NCBI RefSeq assembly: GCF_014861395.1
Contig: NZ_RRYV01000006.1
Span: 1 to 59,583 of the forward strand
DNA length: 59,583 nt
Direction of reading: 5' to 3'
Source: Psychrobacter sp. FME13
Lineage (GTDB): Bacteria > Pseudomonadota > Gammaproteobacteria > Pseudomonadales > Moraxellaceae
The notes beneath the pieces are model-generated. The model saw nothing but the letters and a program-made list of their open reading frames with translations, made no database searches and had not been told where the DNA came from. Both the position numbers and the translations under genes were made by a program. Below are positions 10,599 through 19,483 of this stretch, piece by piece. Position 1 is the stretch's first letter, and each line of letters opens with the position of its first letter.

Positions 10599-11624
10599 TC
10601 ATAGCAGTCTTGCGCTTGCAAGTTCAGTGAGTTGATATAAACCTAAACGGTAACGATTGTCCGGCAGTGTGCTAAGCGCATCTTGAGCCAGTTTGGTTTC
10701 TTCCAGCGCACGCTTTTTACAGTAGTCCAATGAGCCTGAGCTTCGCACTAGTTCAATCAGCTGTTCTGCATTTGGCGTTTTACCGGTTTGTACGGCAACT
10801 CTCAACTGCTCATAACCTAATGCATCACGGTCTTTTAATAGCTCAAGTGCTTTGATAGTGGGTAGCGTTGGCTTGCCTTCCGCAAGATCATCGCCAAGGT
10901 TTTTGCCCATTAATTCACTATCACCACTATAATCAAGCACATCATCAATAATTTGAAAAGCATTACCAAAGTGTTGACCGAAATCACCTAGTGCCTGCAT
11001 ATATTCTGTTTTACCTTGTAAGATAGCAGCTCCTTGCGTTGCCATCATAAACAGACGTGAGGTTTTACCATCAATAATGCGCAAGTAGTCTGATTCTGTA
11101 GCGCTAGGGTTATGCTGATGTTGTAATTGCAATACTTCACCCTCAGCGATATCGCATGTGCCATCAGAGAACACTTGTAATAATGGCAAGCTTTGAAAGC
11201 CAACGAGTAGATTAAAGGCCCGAGCAATCAGATAATCACCAACCAATACGGCGGTAGCGTTATCCCATGTAGCATTGGCTGTAGGTTTGCCACGACGTTG
11301 ACCTGACTCATCAATAACATCATCATGAACTAAGGTAGCGGTATGTAACATCTCAGTGATAGCGGCCAAATGCATGGCTTGTTGTGATGGGTTGTCGTTG
11401 AACATACGTGCGCATAACAAGGTAATTAACGGGCGCATACGCTTGCCACCAGCATTAATTACATGCTGTGAAACGCTCATTACTAACTGAACCTTGGAGT
11501 TCAGACTACCGAATACTTGCTTATCCATAATCTCAAAATCACTAGACACGATACTCTGGATATCAGCATAGTTAAGTGTTGATGGCATGTTTAGATCTGT
11601 CTTATTTAGAGGAGTACTGGTCAT
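10599..11624 (-). CDS. ispB: Octaprenyl diphosphate synthase (long-chain polyprenyl synthetase)
   Basis: Elongates farnesyl diphosphate with isopentenyl diphosphate to make the side chain of ubiquinone. Both aspartate-rich motifs are present: HDDVIDESGQRRGK (101-105) and QIIDDVLDYSGD (227-231). GGKRMRP and the GKNLGDDLAEGKPTLP line are also typical. The longest open frame runs to 11807, but the extra 61 residues do not resemble the family. Starting at the ATG at 11624 gives 341 residues, close to E. coli IspB (323). The ATG at 11588 is an alternative. Divergence from rplU-rpmA is the conserved neighbourhood. MITE copies lie on both sides of the gene. Confidence 0.94.
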   Translation of the reverse strand: MTSTPLNKTDLNMPSTLNYADIQSIVSSDFEIMDKQVFGSLNSKVQLVMSVSQHVINAGGKRMRPLITLLCARMFNDNPSQQAMHLAAITEMLHTATLVHDDVIDESGQRRGKPTANATWDNATAVLVGDYLIARAFNLLVGFQSLPLLQVFSDGTCDIAEGEVLQLQHQHNPSATESDYLRIIDGKTSRLFMMATQGAAILQGKTEYMQALGDFGQHFGNAFQIIDDVLDYSGDSELMGKNLGDDLAEGKPTLPTIKALELLKDRDALGYEQLRVAVQTGKTPNAEQLIELVRSSGSLDYCKKRALEETKLAQDALSTLPDNRYRLGLYQLTELASARLL

Positions 11625-11851
11625 AATAAATAGTCGTATTATAAAAGTGAAGAGAGTTTTCAGCCTTGGATCTCTAATGGATAAGGCGTTTTTTCTATAA
11701 TAGCATAGCTGTGTCTTTAAATTGTTGGTTAAAGTATTTAGAGAGCAATGTACCTTTTCTATATCATGTTTGTTGAGCGTATGTAGACATTGAAATAAAA
11801 CACTCAAAATTAGCTGAAATGCTACGTAGGTAAATAAATCTGTTTTTACTA

Positions 11852-12021
11852 GGGCATGTCCTCAATTCAATCGATAGTTATCTAAATGGGTTAAAAATAG
11901 CTAAATCTTGCCAAACGGCGTCAAATAGCTGACTAATATCTCGATATTATCTGCGCTATTTTCCTTGTTTAACGGCAATTTATCTCATTTTTATCACCAT
12001 TTTTAAAATGAGGACACGCCC
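11852..12021. mobile_element. 170-bp MITE, copy B
   Basis: Same element and same orientation as copy A. The ends are GGGCATGTCCTCA and TGAGGACACGCCC, flanked by CTA on the left and TAG on the right. It lies in the intergenic region between the divergent ispB and rplU genes, upstream of both. It may therefore displace or contribute promoter sequence for ispB. Confidence 0.78.
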
Positions 12022-12237
12022 TAGATTTATAAAGAAAAAAGATATCTATAAAGAACTATAAGTAACTGATTATATAAGTTATAATAACGACCTTTAGGCA
12101 TAAACCACTATCCACTATTATTTTGCGATGCCTCTTTTGTTGAGCGTTAGAATAGATGTGTTCACAATCAATAGCTTATATAGTAGCAAAAGGTATGCTT
12201 ATTCGTGTAACCACCTTACAAAAACAAGATGTGCGGC

Positions 12238-12266
12238 TTGCTTTTATGAGCAAAAAGCCGTAAAAT
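12238..12266 (+). promoter_or_regulatory. Sigma-70 promoter of rplU-rpmA
   Basis: TTGCTT (12238-12243), 17-bp spacer, TAAAAT (12261-12266), leaving a leader of about 80 nt before the rplU start. An inverted repeat CGGCTT (12234-12239) / AAGCCG (12255-12260) spans the promoter spacer. Confidence 0.6.
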
Positions 12267-12353
12267 CTTGCCTTTAATTTTTCCCTGTCGTGTTCGTCGT
12301 AAAAGCGTTGGTATAACATCAGCCACGGCACACGGGTTAAACGGAGTCAGACA

Positions 12354-12665
12354 ATGTACGCAGTAATCAAAACTGGTGGTAAACAGCACCGTGTAGTCGT
12401 CGATGAGTTGCTTAAAGTTGAACTACTAAAAGCAGAAAAAGGCGAAACTATCAAATTTGAAGACGTATTAATGGTTGTTGACGGCGATAACGTCAAAATC
12501 GGTCAACCTGTCGTTGAAGGCGCTAGCGTTGAAGTTGAAGTTGTTGAGCATGGTCGCGGCGAAAAAATCCGTATCATCAAGCACAACCGTCGTAAGCATT
12601 ATCACAAAGAACAAGGTCACCGCCAATGGTACACCTTGTTAAAAATCAAAGCTATTAATGCCTAA
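12354..12665 (+). CDS. rplU: 50S ribosomal protein L21
   Basis: Large-subunit protein bL21, 103 residues, the exact bacterial length. It starts [15 protein letters not shown] and contains the family pattern [20 protein letters not shown] near the C-terminus, which binds 23S rRNA. It is the first gene of the rplU-rpmA operon, with a 91-bp gap to rpmA. CGGAG lies about 8 bp before the ATG. Confidence 0.99.
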   Translation: MYAVIKTGGKQHRVVVDELLKVELLKAEKGETIKFEDVLMVVDGDNVKIGQPVVEGASVEVEVVEHGRGEKIRIIKHNRRKHYHKEQGHRQWYTLLKIKAINA

Positions 12666-12756
12666 TTACCCATTTAGCAATTACTGCTAAACAGCGCACT
12701 AAATGCTTAAGAGTTGCCGCATCAGCGGTAAGTCAAATTAACAAGGAGATTTTCTC

Positions 12757-13014
12757 ATGGCACATAAAAAAGCTGCCGGTTCGAGCCGTAACGGTCGTGA
12801 TTCAAACCCAAAAATGCTAGGCGTAAAAATCTTTGGTGGCCAAGCTATCACAGCTGGTAACATCATCGTTCGTCAACGTGGTACAGAATTCCATGCAGGC
12901 GAAGGCGTTGGCATGGGTCGTGACCATACTTTATTTGCACTGAATGACGGTGTTGTAAAGTTTGCGACCAAAGGTAAATTTAACCGTCGTTATGTTACGG
13001 TTGAAAACGTATAA
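12757..13014 (+). CDS. rpmA: 50S ribosomal protein L27
   Basis: Protein bL27, 85 residues. The N-terminal tail [15 protein letters not shown] reaches the peptidyl-transferase centre in known ribosomes. The conserved [20 protein letters not shown] block follows. A strong AAGGAG precedes the ATG. It is second in the operon and is followed by a terminator. Confidence 0.99.
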   Translation: MAHKKAAGSSRNGRDSNPKMLGVKIFGGQAITAGNIIVRQRGTEFHAGEGVGMGRDHTLFALNDGVVKFATKGKFNRRYVTVENV

Positions 13015-13377
13015 TTATCTATTTAGGTCATTTTGTTCTTTGAATGCAATGATCGGATAATTAAAAAAGCTCCTATTGCCTTGTGGTAGTAGGGGCTTTT
13101 TTATATGTATTGATTATAAAAAGTATTGTCAAACGATGATAATAAACAACAATAGTCATTACTCATCCTGCTGAATATTATGTAACAATCATAATTACAA
13201 GCCTGTATGGCAGGTGTAGTAATGATTGCAAATCATGACTATGCGTGTGATAAAAAAACTGGCACACTACCTCTATTGTTTATAGACACTAGTTTGATTC
13301 TCGTCAAATAAGCACTGGTATAAAATTTTAATTGAAATACTGTATTTTTAAGCGATTATGCATTTTAAAGAGGATTA
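13015..13377. other. 363-bp spacer between rpmA and lolA
   Basis: Contains the rpmA terminator (listed separately) and then an AT-rich region upstream of lolA. TTGATT and TATAAA near 13292-13325 could be lolA promoter boxes, but with a long 19-bp spacer. No gene is seen. Confidence 0.4.
13063..13102 (+). terminator. Terminator of rplU-rpmA
   Basis: Imperfect stem AAAGCTCCTATTGCC / GGTAGTAGGGGCTTT with loop TTGT, followed by a T run, about 50 bp after the rpmA stop. Confidence 0.8.
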
Positions 13378-14079
13378 ATGATGACTTTATTAACCAAACA
13401 ATCAAAAAAACAGATAAGCTTAAAACAAAAAGTAGCGAATGGTGCTTTAGCAGGTATATTGCTGACATCGCTTGGCGTGGCGGCACCTATGATTGCGATG
13501 ACACAGTCTGCTACTGCAGCACCCGCAGATAACCTAATCGCTGCTAAGCGCTTGAATACGCTTTTGACAAATACGAAGAGCATGACGGCTAACTTTACTC
13601 AAACGACTAAAGGTGCGAACAGCGGTACGTTCAGTGGCTCTATGAGTGTGCAACGCCCGAATAGTTTCCGCTGGGAAACCAAGTCACCATCAGAGCAGTT
13701 AATTATTGCTAATGGCAGTTCAATGTGGGTATATGATAAGGACTTAGAGCAAGCGACTAAGCAAAACGTGGATAGCCAAGTCGGTAATACACCAGCGTTA
13801 CTACTATCAGGTGATCCGAGTAAAATTGATCAAAGCTTCAAAATTACTCAGCCATATGATAATAAAAACTACTACGTGCTGTATCCAAAATCAGACAATG
13901 CCAGCTTTAAGAGCTTGTCAATGAGCTTTAGTGGTGGCAAACCTGTAATGATGGTGTTGAACGATACGCTTGGCCAAACTACCTCTATTAAGTTTAGCAG
14001 TATCAAAATGAACCCAAGTATTAGTAGTAGTCAGTTCAAATTTACACCGCCTAAAGGTGTTGATGTTATCAATCAGTAA
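13378..14079 (+). CDS. lolA: Outer-membrane lipoprotein carrier protein LolA
   Basis: Periplasmic chaperone that accepts lipoproteins from the LolCDE transporter and passes them to LolB at the outer membrane. There are 233 residues with a long signal peptide: Lys/Gln-rich n-region, hydrophobic stretch LAGILLTSLGVAAPMIA, and likely cleavage near ATAAP at about residue 47. The mature part shows the LolA barrel signature: MTANFTQTT, SGTFSGSMSVQRPNSFRWET and a hydrophobic core of alternating residues. AGAGGA precedes two tandem ATGs, either of which may be used. The terminator that follows is shared with the convergent scpB. Confidence 0.9.
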   Translation: MMTLLTKQSKKQISLKQKVANGALAGILLTSLGVAAPMIAMTQSATAAPADNLIAAKRLNTLLTNTKSMTANFTQTTKGANSGTFSGSMSVQRPNSFRWETKSPSEQLIIANGSSMWVYDKDLEQATKQNVDSQVGNTPALLLSGDPSKIDQSFKITQPYDNKNYYVLYPKSDNASFKSLSMSFSGGKPVMMVLNDTLGQTTSIKFSSIKMNPSISSSQFKFTPPKGVDVINQ

Positions 14080-14131
14080 AATCAATTTCTGAACGGTATG
14101 ACTACTCAGATAAAAACAGTATGATTACTCA

Positions 14132-14168
14132 AAAAAAAGGACAAATCTTAAATGATTTGTCCTTTTTT
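14132..14168. terminator. Bidirectional terminator between lolA and scpB
   Basis: Perfect stem AAAAGGACAAATC / GATTTGTCCTTTT with a 6-nt loop and T runs on both strands, between convergent genes. Confidence 0.88.
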
Positions 14169-14250
14169 ATGGCAATGAGTATAGCTATAAGATGGTGATA
14201 GTATTGCTATCTCGATATTGTGCGTTGAGTGCTTTCAAAGCGTTGATGTT

Positions 14251-14859
14251 TTAAGACATGGCTTTGATGGTCTCTATATCGGGCATTGGTGGTAACTCAT
14301 CCAAGCTTGTTAGCCCAAAAGCATCTAAAAACTGTGGTGTGGTGTGTAGCAATGCAGGACGACCTAAAGTTTCTTTATAGCCATTTTCTTTTATCCACCC
14401 CTTATCAAACAATTGCCGTAATATATTGCTCGACAACGTCACACCGCGCACATATTCTATGTCGCTACGGGTGACTGGCTGTTTGTAAGCGATCACACTT
14501 AGGGTTTCTAGTAACGCTTGGCTTAGACGCTCCTGCCGCTGTGGAAAGACGCTTTGAATCAAGCTGCTATAGCCATCTGATATCTGTAGTCGATACCCGC
14601 TAGCGGTCTCGTGCAAGCTTAATACACCGCTATCTAATCGTATCTGCAATAAAGAAAACGCTTGATTCAACTCTTTCGCCGATAAAGAAAGGTGTTTCTT
14701 TAATGCATGAGCAGTTAGTGGCGCCTCCGAGGCATGTAATAGCACCTCAATATCTTTACTGATACTTTCTAAGTGCTGACGTTGCTCATCGGTCAATGAC
14801 AGTAGCGCTACTGATGATGTTTTCTCATGGCGTTGCTTTAGGTTAGAGGTATCTGTCAT
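14251..14859 (-). CDS. scpB: Segregation and condensation protein B
   Basis: Kleisin-associated winged-helix protein of the SMC-ScpAB condensin, acting in chromosome folding and segregation. Two winged-helix domains are visible, with the family block LSQALLETLSVIAYKQPVTRSDIEYVRGV and then GWIKENGYKETLGRPALLHTT. The first ATG (14859) gives 202 residues. A GTG at 14901 would add 14 residues, and neither start has a strong Shine-Dalgarno sequence. It is directly downstream of scpA (about 60 bp), last gene of the trpS-scpA-scpB run. Confidence 0.93.
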   Translation of the reverse strand: MTDTSNLKQRHEKTSSVALLSLTDEQRQHLESISKDIEVLLHASEAPLTAHALKKHLSLSAKELNQAFSLLQIRLDSGVLSLHETASGYRLQISDGYSSLIQSVFPQRQERLSQALLETLSVIAYKQPVTRSDIEYVRGVTLSSNILRQLFDKGWIKENGYKETLGRPALLHTTPQFLDAFGLTSLDELPPMPDIETIKAMS

Positions 14860-14922
14860 GACAAAGCTACTCTTTTTAAATGTTGGTATGTATAAAGGCA
14901 CGCTTTAATAGATAAATGATGA

Positions 14923-15753
14923 TTATGCCAACCACTGTAACGTCAATAGGCCGGTTTGCTGATCTTGTTCAGTATCAGTGTTTTGATCAACAGTAGCGTT
15001 GTGATCAATAGCAGGGACACTTTCTAATTCAGTGTTCATGACACCAACCAACTGCCGTTTAATCAGCTCTAATACCGCGACAAAACTGACCACGACGCCT
15101 ATTTTACCTTGTGATTTATCTAACAGTTCATAAAAAGAGTGTGCACCATCTGTGCTCAGTTGCCGACTGATACTAGCGATACGGTCAGCAAGTGGTACGA
15201 TATCGACCTTAATATTATGCATTTGATAATCAGGCTGTAGCTGCATCTTAAATAAGCTATCAATCAACAGATTGGGTGAGTAGCTAGGTAACTCTGCATG
15301 CATAATGTCTTGGCTAGGCATGCTAACCATCGCCAAAAATACATCACGTTCTAGGCGAACTAAGTTATCCAAGCGCTGACTGGCTTCTTTGATTTGTGCA
15401 TACTCTTCCAACCGCTCAATCAACTCTGCTTTTGGATCACGCTCATCAGTTGGTGTTTCTGGTTTTGGAAGCAGCAGCTCTGTTTTAATAGCAATCAATG
15501 TCGATGCCATTAGCAGATAGTCACCGGCCAACTCAAAGTGATCGGTATCCAACTCACTGATATAAGCCAAATACTGCTCAGTGATGGGCAGTATTGGCAT
15601 TTGGGTTAGGTCAACGTTATTTTTTTTGACCAAATACAACAAAAAATCTAAGGGTCCAGCGAACTGCTCTAGCCAAATGGCAAAAGCTTGCGGCGGCACG
15701 TACAAGTCTTCTGGCAAGTGCTGCACTGGCGTCTGATAGATACGTAATGACAT
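14923..15753 (-). CDS. scpA: Segregation and condensation protein A
   Basis: Kleisin subunit of SMC-ScpAB. The family N-terminal line appears as FAGPLDFLLYLVKKNNVDLTQMPI, followed by ITEQYLAYI and the helical DYLLMASTLIAIKTELLLPKP. The C-terminal winged helix that contacts the SMC head is around FVAVLELIKRQLV. The open frame runs back to 15924 inside the end of trpS, but family similarity begins at MSLRIYQTPV. The only in-frame ATG clear of trpS is at 15753, giving 276 residues. TTG codons just after the trpS stop cannot be excluded. It is probably co-transcribed with trpS and scpB. Confidence 0.92.
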   Translation of the reverse strand: MSLRIYQTPVQHLPEDLYVPPQAFAIWLEQFAGPLDFLLYLVKKNNVDLTQMPILPITEQYLAYISELDTDHFELAGDYLLMASTLIAIKTELLLPKPETPTDERDPKAELIERLEEYAQIKEASQRLDNLVRLERDVFLAMVSMPSQDIMHAELPSYSPNLLIDSLFKMQLQPDYQMHNIKVDIVPLADRIASISRQLSTDGAHSFYELLDKSQGKIGVVVSFVAVLELIKRQLVGVMNTELESVPAIDHNATVDQNTDTEQDQQTGLLTLQWLA

Positions 15754-15814
15754 ATCATGAGTGCTGGCAGCGGTAGCCGGTGCTTCTTCTAACAACTGAC
15801 TCGTATCCAATGGA

Positions 15815-16900
15815 TTATTTGAGCTTGGCAAGTGGTTTGATGCCAATGGCTCGGCGTGTTTTATCCAGTTGCTTGCGGCTATGACGACGTGCTTTTTCTG
15901 CGCCCATTTGTAGTATTTCTTCAAGTTCTTTTGGATTAGCCATCAGCTCTTGGTAACGTTCGCGGAATGGCGCGATTTCGTCATTTATTTTGTTGAATAA
16001 GGCTTTTTTTGCATCTCCCCAGCCTATACCAGTAGCAAACTGCTCACGCATATCCGCTATTTCTTCAGGCGTTGCAAAAGCTTTATAAATCTCAAAGATA
16101 GCTGAGTCGTCAGGGTCTTTTGGCTCATCAGGCAGCTGCGAGTTGGTGACGATTTTCATGATGGCTTTTTGCATTTGCTTTTCGGCGCTTACTTGCGGAT
16201 TAGTATCGCCAAATAGCGGAATGGTATTGCCATAGCTTTTACTCATTTTACGGCCATCAAGACCTGTTAGTAATGGAATATCATCATCTACAACCGCAGA
16301 TGGTAGCGTAAATAAAGTTTTGTATCGATGATTGAAAGTACCTGCGATATCACGCGCCATTTCGATATGTTGTATTTGATCACGACCTACAGGTACATGG
16401 GTGGCATTGAACATCAATATATCGGCTGCCATTAGTACCGGATAGCCAAATAGTCCCATGTTGATACCTTGATCAGGATCGACGTCTTCCTTTTCCATAT
16501 TGATATCGACGGCTGCTTTATAGGCATGAGCACGGTTCATCAGACCTTTGGCACATGAGCAGTTCAATACCCACGCCAGCTCTGGAATCTCTGGTACATC
16601 TGACTGACGATAGAAGGTCACACGCTCTGGGTCTAGACCACAGGCAATCCAAGTCGCGGCAATGGCTTTGGTTGACTCATGAATGATAGTGGGATCGTAA
16701 CAGCCAATAATACCGTGATAGTCTGCCAAAAAGAAAAATGCTTCATCATCACTGTTTTGAATCGCTTGGATGGCTGGACGAATCGCACCAACATAGTTAC
16801 CCAAATGTAGGGTGCCAGTCGGTTTAATACCAGTCAAAACACGCTTTACAGCTGGTGCTTCGGTAGAGGTTTGGTTGTTAGATGTACTATTACTAGTCAT
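15815..16900 (-). CDS. trpS: Tryptophanyl-tRNA synthetase
   Basis: Class I aminoacyl-tRNA synthetase charging tRNA-Trp. There are 361 residues. The HIGH-type motif is [13 protein letters not shown] (HLGN at 32-35) and the KMSKS loop is [11 protein letters not shown] (217-221). A dimeric Rossmann enzyme with no extra domain. The N-terminal 18 residues are a Ser/Thr/Asn-rich extension. The C-terminal codons overlap the untranslated lead-in of scpA. Confidence 0.97.
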   Translation of the reverse strand: MTSNSTSNNQTSTEAPAVKRVLTGIKPTGTLHLGNYVGAIRPAIQAIQNSDDEAFFFLADYHGIIGCYDPTIIHESTKAIAATWIACGLDPERVTFYRQSDVPEIPELAWVLNCSCAKGLMNRAHAYKAAVDINMEKEDVDPDQGINMGLFGYPVLMAADILMFNATHVPVGRDQIQHIEMARDIAGTFNHRYKTLFTLPSAVVDDDIPLLTGLDGRKMSKSYGNTIPLFGDTNPQVSAEKQMQKAIMKIVTNSQLPDEPKDPDDSAIFEIYKAFATPEEIADMREQFATGIGWGDAKKALFNKINDEIAPFRERYQELMANPKELEEILQMGAEKARRHSRKQLDKTRRAIGIKPLAKLK

Positions 16901-17023
16901 AGGAATTCCGTTATTTCGTTTATCAAATTATTATAAATGCGTTGTTATTTATGAATGATCATATTGAAAATATTGACCATAAAGTATAACAAATTTTTTG
17001 ACCATTTTTCTTTGGAATGACCG

Positions 17024-18115
17024 CTACTTATAGATATTCGTGCGACCTGACGGCCCATGCTTAAAGCGCCGATGAAACCACATCCACTGGGTGAGATCGA
17101 TACGAATGAGTCCTTCTAAAATTTCATTAATCTGAGTGGCGTCAGCAACCTCATCATTACTAGGATAGTTACTTATTTCAGGTGTAATCGTCAGATGATA
17201 ATGTGGGCGTTTGCCACTGGGTAAATTGTCTGGCGTTTGCCGATAAGTATGTAGCGCCATAAACGCTGGTGGATGAGTCTTGTCGCCCAATTTAGCCATA
17301 CGCCGTGAGGCAGTTATAGTGGCTGCTGGCACACCGAAAAATGGTGCCATGACGCCCTGCTTAAGACCATAGTCTTGATCAGGAGAATACCAAACAACGT
17401 GTCTTGCCTTTATGGAGCTGACCAAGCTACGCATATCTCGACTGGAGATTTGTTTACCGAAGATATTGGTACGACCGTTATAAATGAACCAGTCAAGGAG
17501 CGGGTTATTTTGCGTACGATACATACAGTCTAAGGCAAAAAACTGAGCACAAAACAAGCCACCCAAATCAAGCATGGTGTAATGCGCACCGAGTAAGATA
17601 ACAGGACGACCTTCATTCTGTGCGTTAACTAAATGCTGTAAGCCCGAAATAGAAACCGTGCGGGTAAATATGTTTGGTCGAAACCAAGCACATAGGGTTT
17701 CAAATACGCCGATTCCTTGATTGACAAAGACTTGCTTGGCCATTAATTCTCGTTCAACTTCTGGCTTTTCTGGAAAGGCTAGTTTGAGATTAATCAAGGT
17801 ATCACGTCGGCGTGAGCCCGCTATTTTATACAGTAAAATACCCAAGTTACGACCTAGCCAAAACTGATAGCGTAAAGGTAAATAAATCAGCGGCAAAACC
17901 AAAGCGAGTAATAACCATATCCCCCAGTATTTAGGCGATAAAAACTGCCATTGAAAAGGTTTTTTATCAGCTTGCGCTGTACGCTTATGGGTTTGTCTAA
18001 TAGTTGGCGTACCATCAGGTAGGGCAGGCGACTTCGCTGACGGCTGTATGCTTGGTGGAGGCATGCTGTCTTTTGAAGGTGGTTTACTGGGATCATACTG
18101 TTCGGGCGCTTTCAT
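17024..18115 (-). CDS. lpxL: Lipid A biosynthesis acyltransferase (LpxL/HtrB family)
   Basis: Inner-membrane enzyme that adds a secondary acyl chain to Kdo2-lipid IVA. The catalytic HxxxxD motif is in ILLGAHYTMLDLGG (His178, Asp183). Family features RRRDTLINLKLAFPEK and MYRTQNNPLLDWFIYNGR are present, as is the late acidic line WYSPDQDYG. One transmembrane segment lies at about 65-85. The ATG at 18115 follows AAAGGA; the frame extends six codons further without support. An unusual 55-residue Pro/Ser/Lys-rich segment precedes the membrane anchor. I cannot separate LpxL from an LpxM-type role by eye. Confidence 0.88.
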   Translation of the reverse strand: MKAPEQYDPSKPPSKDSMPPPSIQPSAKSPALPDGTPTIRQTHKRTAQADKKPFQWQFLSPKYWGIWLLLALVLPLIYLPLRYQFWLGRNLGILLYKIAGSRRRDTLINLKLAFPEKPEVERELMAKQVFVNQGIGVFETLCAWFRPNIFTRTVSISGLQHLVNAQNEGRPVILLGAHYTMLDLGGLFCAQFFALDCMYRTQNNPLLDWFIYNGRTNIFGKQISSRDMRSLVSSIKARHVVWYSPDQDYGLKQGVMAPFFGVPAATITASRRMAKLGDKTHPPAFMALHTYRQTPDNLPSGKRPHYHLTITPEISNYPSNDEVADATQINEILEGLIRIDLTQWMWFHRRFKHGPSGRTNIYK

Positions 18116-18281
18116 AATATCCTTTTGCAGCACTTATTATGGCATCGAATCATTGCTATTTTACCGCATTGAAGCTAATGATGAAAAGTTATTACGATAA
18201 TGGGGTAGTGCTTGCTAGTTTACAAGTTAGGTTTTGATACAGTGGGTCTGTGGTGAGTTATTGATATTGAAAGTTAGGCAT

Positions 18282-18320
18282 AAAAAAACCTTACAAGCTG
18301 CGAACAGCTTGTAAGGTTTT
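18282..18320 (-). terminator. Terminator of rplM-rpsI
   Basis: Perfect 16-bp stem AAAACCTTACAAGCTG / CAGCTTGTAAGGTTTT with loop CGAA, followed by T residues on the minus strand. Confidence 0.9.
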
Positions 18321-18404
18321 GCAAATCTATTCTTAGTATTTAATGCGATAACTGCCGCTCCGAGAAAAAGACAACAGCCGTAAAATAGTAAGAAATAGCT
18401 TTGA

Positions 18405-18791
18405 TTAACGTTTTGAGAATTGTGGACGTTTACGTGCTTTACGTAGACCCAACTTCTTACGTTCAACTTGACGTGAATCACGAGTAACAAAGCCAGCTGC
18501 TTTTAGAGCAGGTTTTAGCGCTTCGTCAGCTTCGATTAGTGCACGAGTGATGCCGTGGCGGATTGCGCCAGCTTGACCACTGATACCACCGCCTGCAACA
18601 GTTACATATAGATCATATGCGTTAACAGAGTCTAGTAGTTCTAATGGCTGACGTACAACCATGCGTGAAGTTTCACGGCTGAAGTATTCGTCAAGTGGTT
18701 TACCGTTAACAACGATGCTACCAGTACCTTTTGATAAAAAGACACGAGCAGTAGAAGTCTTACGACGACCAGTTCCGTAATTGCGTTCCAT
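18405..18791 (-). CDS. rpsI: 30S ribosomal protein S9
   Basis: Protein uS9, 128 residues. It starts [15 protein letters not shown] and ends in the basic tail [18 protein letters not shown], whose terminal arginine contacts P-site tRNA in known ribosomes. It is second gene of the rplM-rpsI operon, 10 bp after rplM. Confidence 0.99.
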   Translation of the reverse strand: MERNYGTGRRKTSTARVFLSKGTGSIVVNGKPLDEYFSRETSRMVVRQPLELLDSVNAYDLYVTVAGGGISGQAGAIRHGITRALIEADEALKPALKAAGFVTRDSRQVERKKLGLRKARKRPQFSKR

Positions 18792-18801
18792 AAGTGTATC
18801 C

Positions 18802-19230
18802 TTAGATGTCTAGTGCTTTAGGTTGCTGTGCTTCATGTGGATGTTCAGTACCCGCATATAGTTTCAGCTTCTTGATCATCGCGTAGCCGAGAGGGCCTTT
18901 TGGAAGCATACCCTTAACTGCTTTGTGTAGAACATCTTCAGGCTTATGTGCAAGCAATTTACTGAAGTTAGTTTCTTTGATACCACCTGGGTAGCCACTG
19001 TGACGATAGTACTTTTTATCTTGCGCTTTTTTACCCGTTACCGTGATTTTGTCAGCATTGATGACAACAATAAAGTCACCAGTATCAACGTGCGGCGTAA
19101 AAGACGGCTTGTGCTTGCCACGTAAGCGACTAGCGATTTCAGTGGCTAAGCGACCAAGGGTTTTGCCGTCAGCATCTACGACATACCAGTCATGGGTCAC
19201 TTCAGCTGGTTTTGCACTAAGTGTTTTCAT
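18802..19230 (-). CDS. rplM: 50S ribosomal protein L13
   Basis: Protein uL13, 142 residues, the standard length. Family landmarks are [20 protein letters not shown], the [11 protein letters not shown] line and [19 protein letters not shown]. It is first gene of the rplM-rpsI operon. The 253-bp upstream spacer probably holds the operon promoter. Confidence 0.99.
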   Translation of the reverse strand: MKTLSAKPAEVTHDWYVVDADGKTLGRLATEIASRLRGKHKPSFTPHVDTGDFIVVINADKITVTGKKAQDKKYYRHSGYPGGIKETNFSKLLAHKPEDVLHKAVKGMLPKGPLGYAMIKKLKLYAGTEHPHEAQQPKALDI

Positions 19231-19483
19231 GATAAAACCTTAAAATTAGAATTCGTTGAGAGTTTAGCTGGGAACGGGGCTCTCAAAAAACAGACTGCAC
19301 ATTATAAGCAGTAGAGCCTACGCTTGCAAGCTGCATTAGGGTTTATTTTTGCCTTATATACATTTAACTGCAGCGTTTGGCCAGTTTTAAGCAGTTTTAG
19401 ACATTTTTTAGTGATATTAAATGATTTATCAAATGTGACAAATGACACAATCGTCAATGTTACGTTTGGTAATCACCGTGCAA

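Noticed and set aside
10208..12021. True composite transposon carrying ispB
   Set aside because: The flanking units have no transposase, ispB is a core gene in its normal neighbourhood beside rplU, and separate insertions explain the picture more simply.
18227..18490. 87-codon minus-strand frame at the end of rpsI
   Set aside because: It overlaps rpsI in another frame and runs through a clear terminator hairpin.
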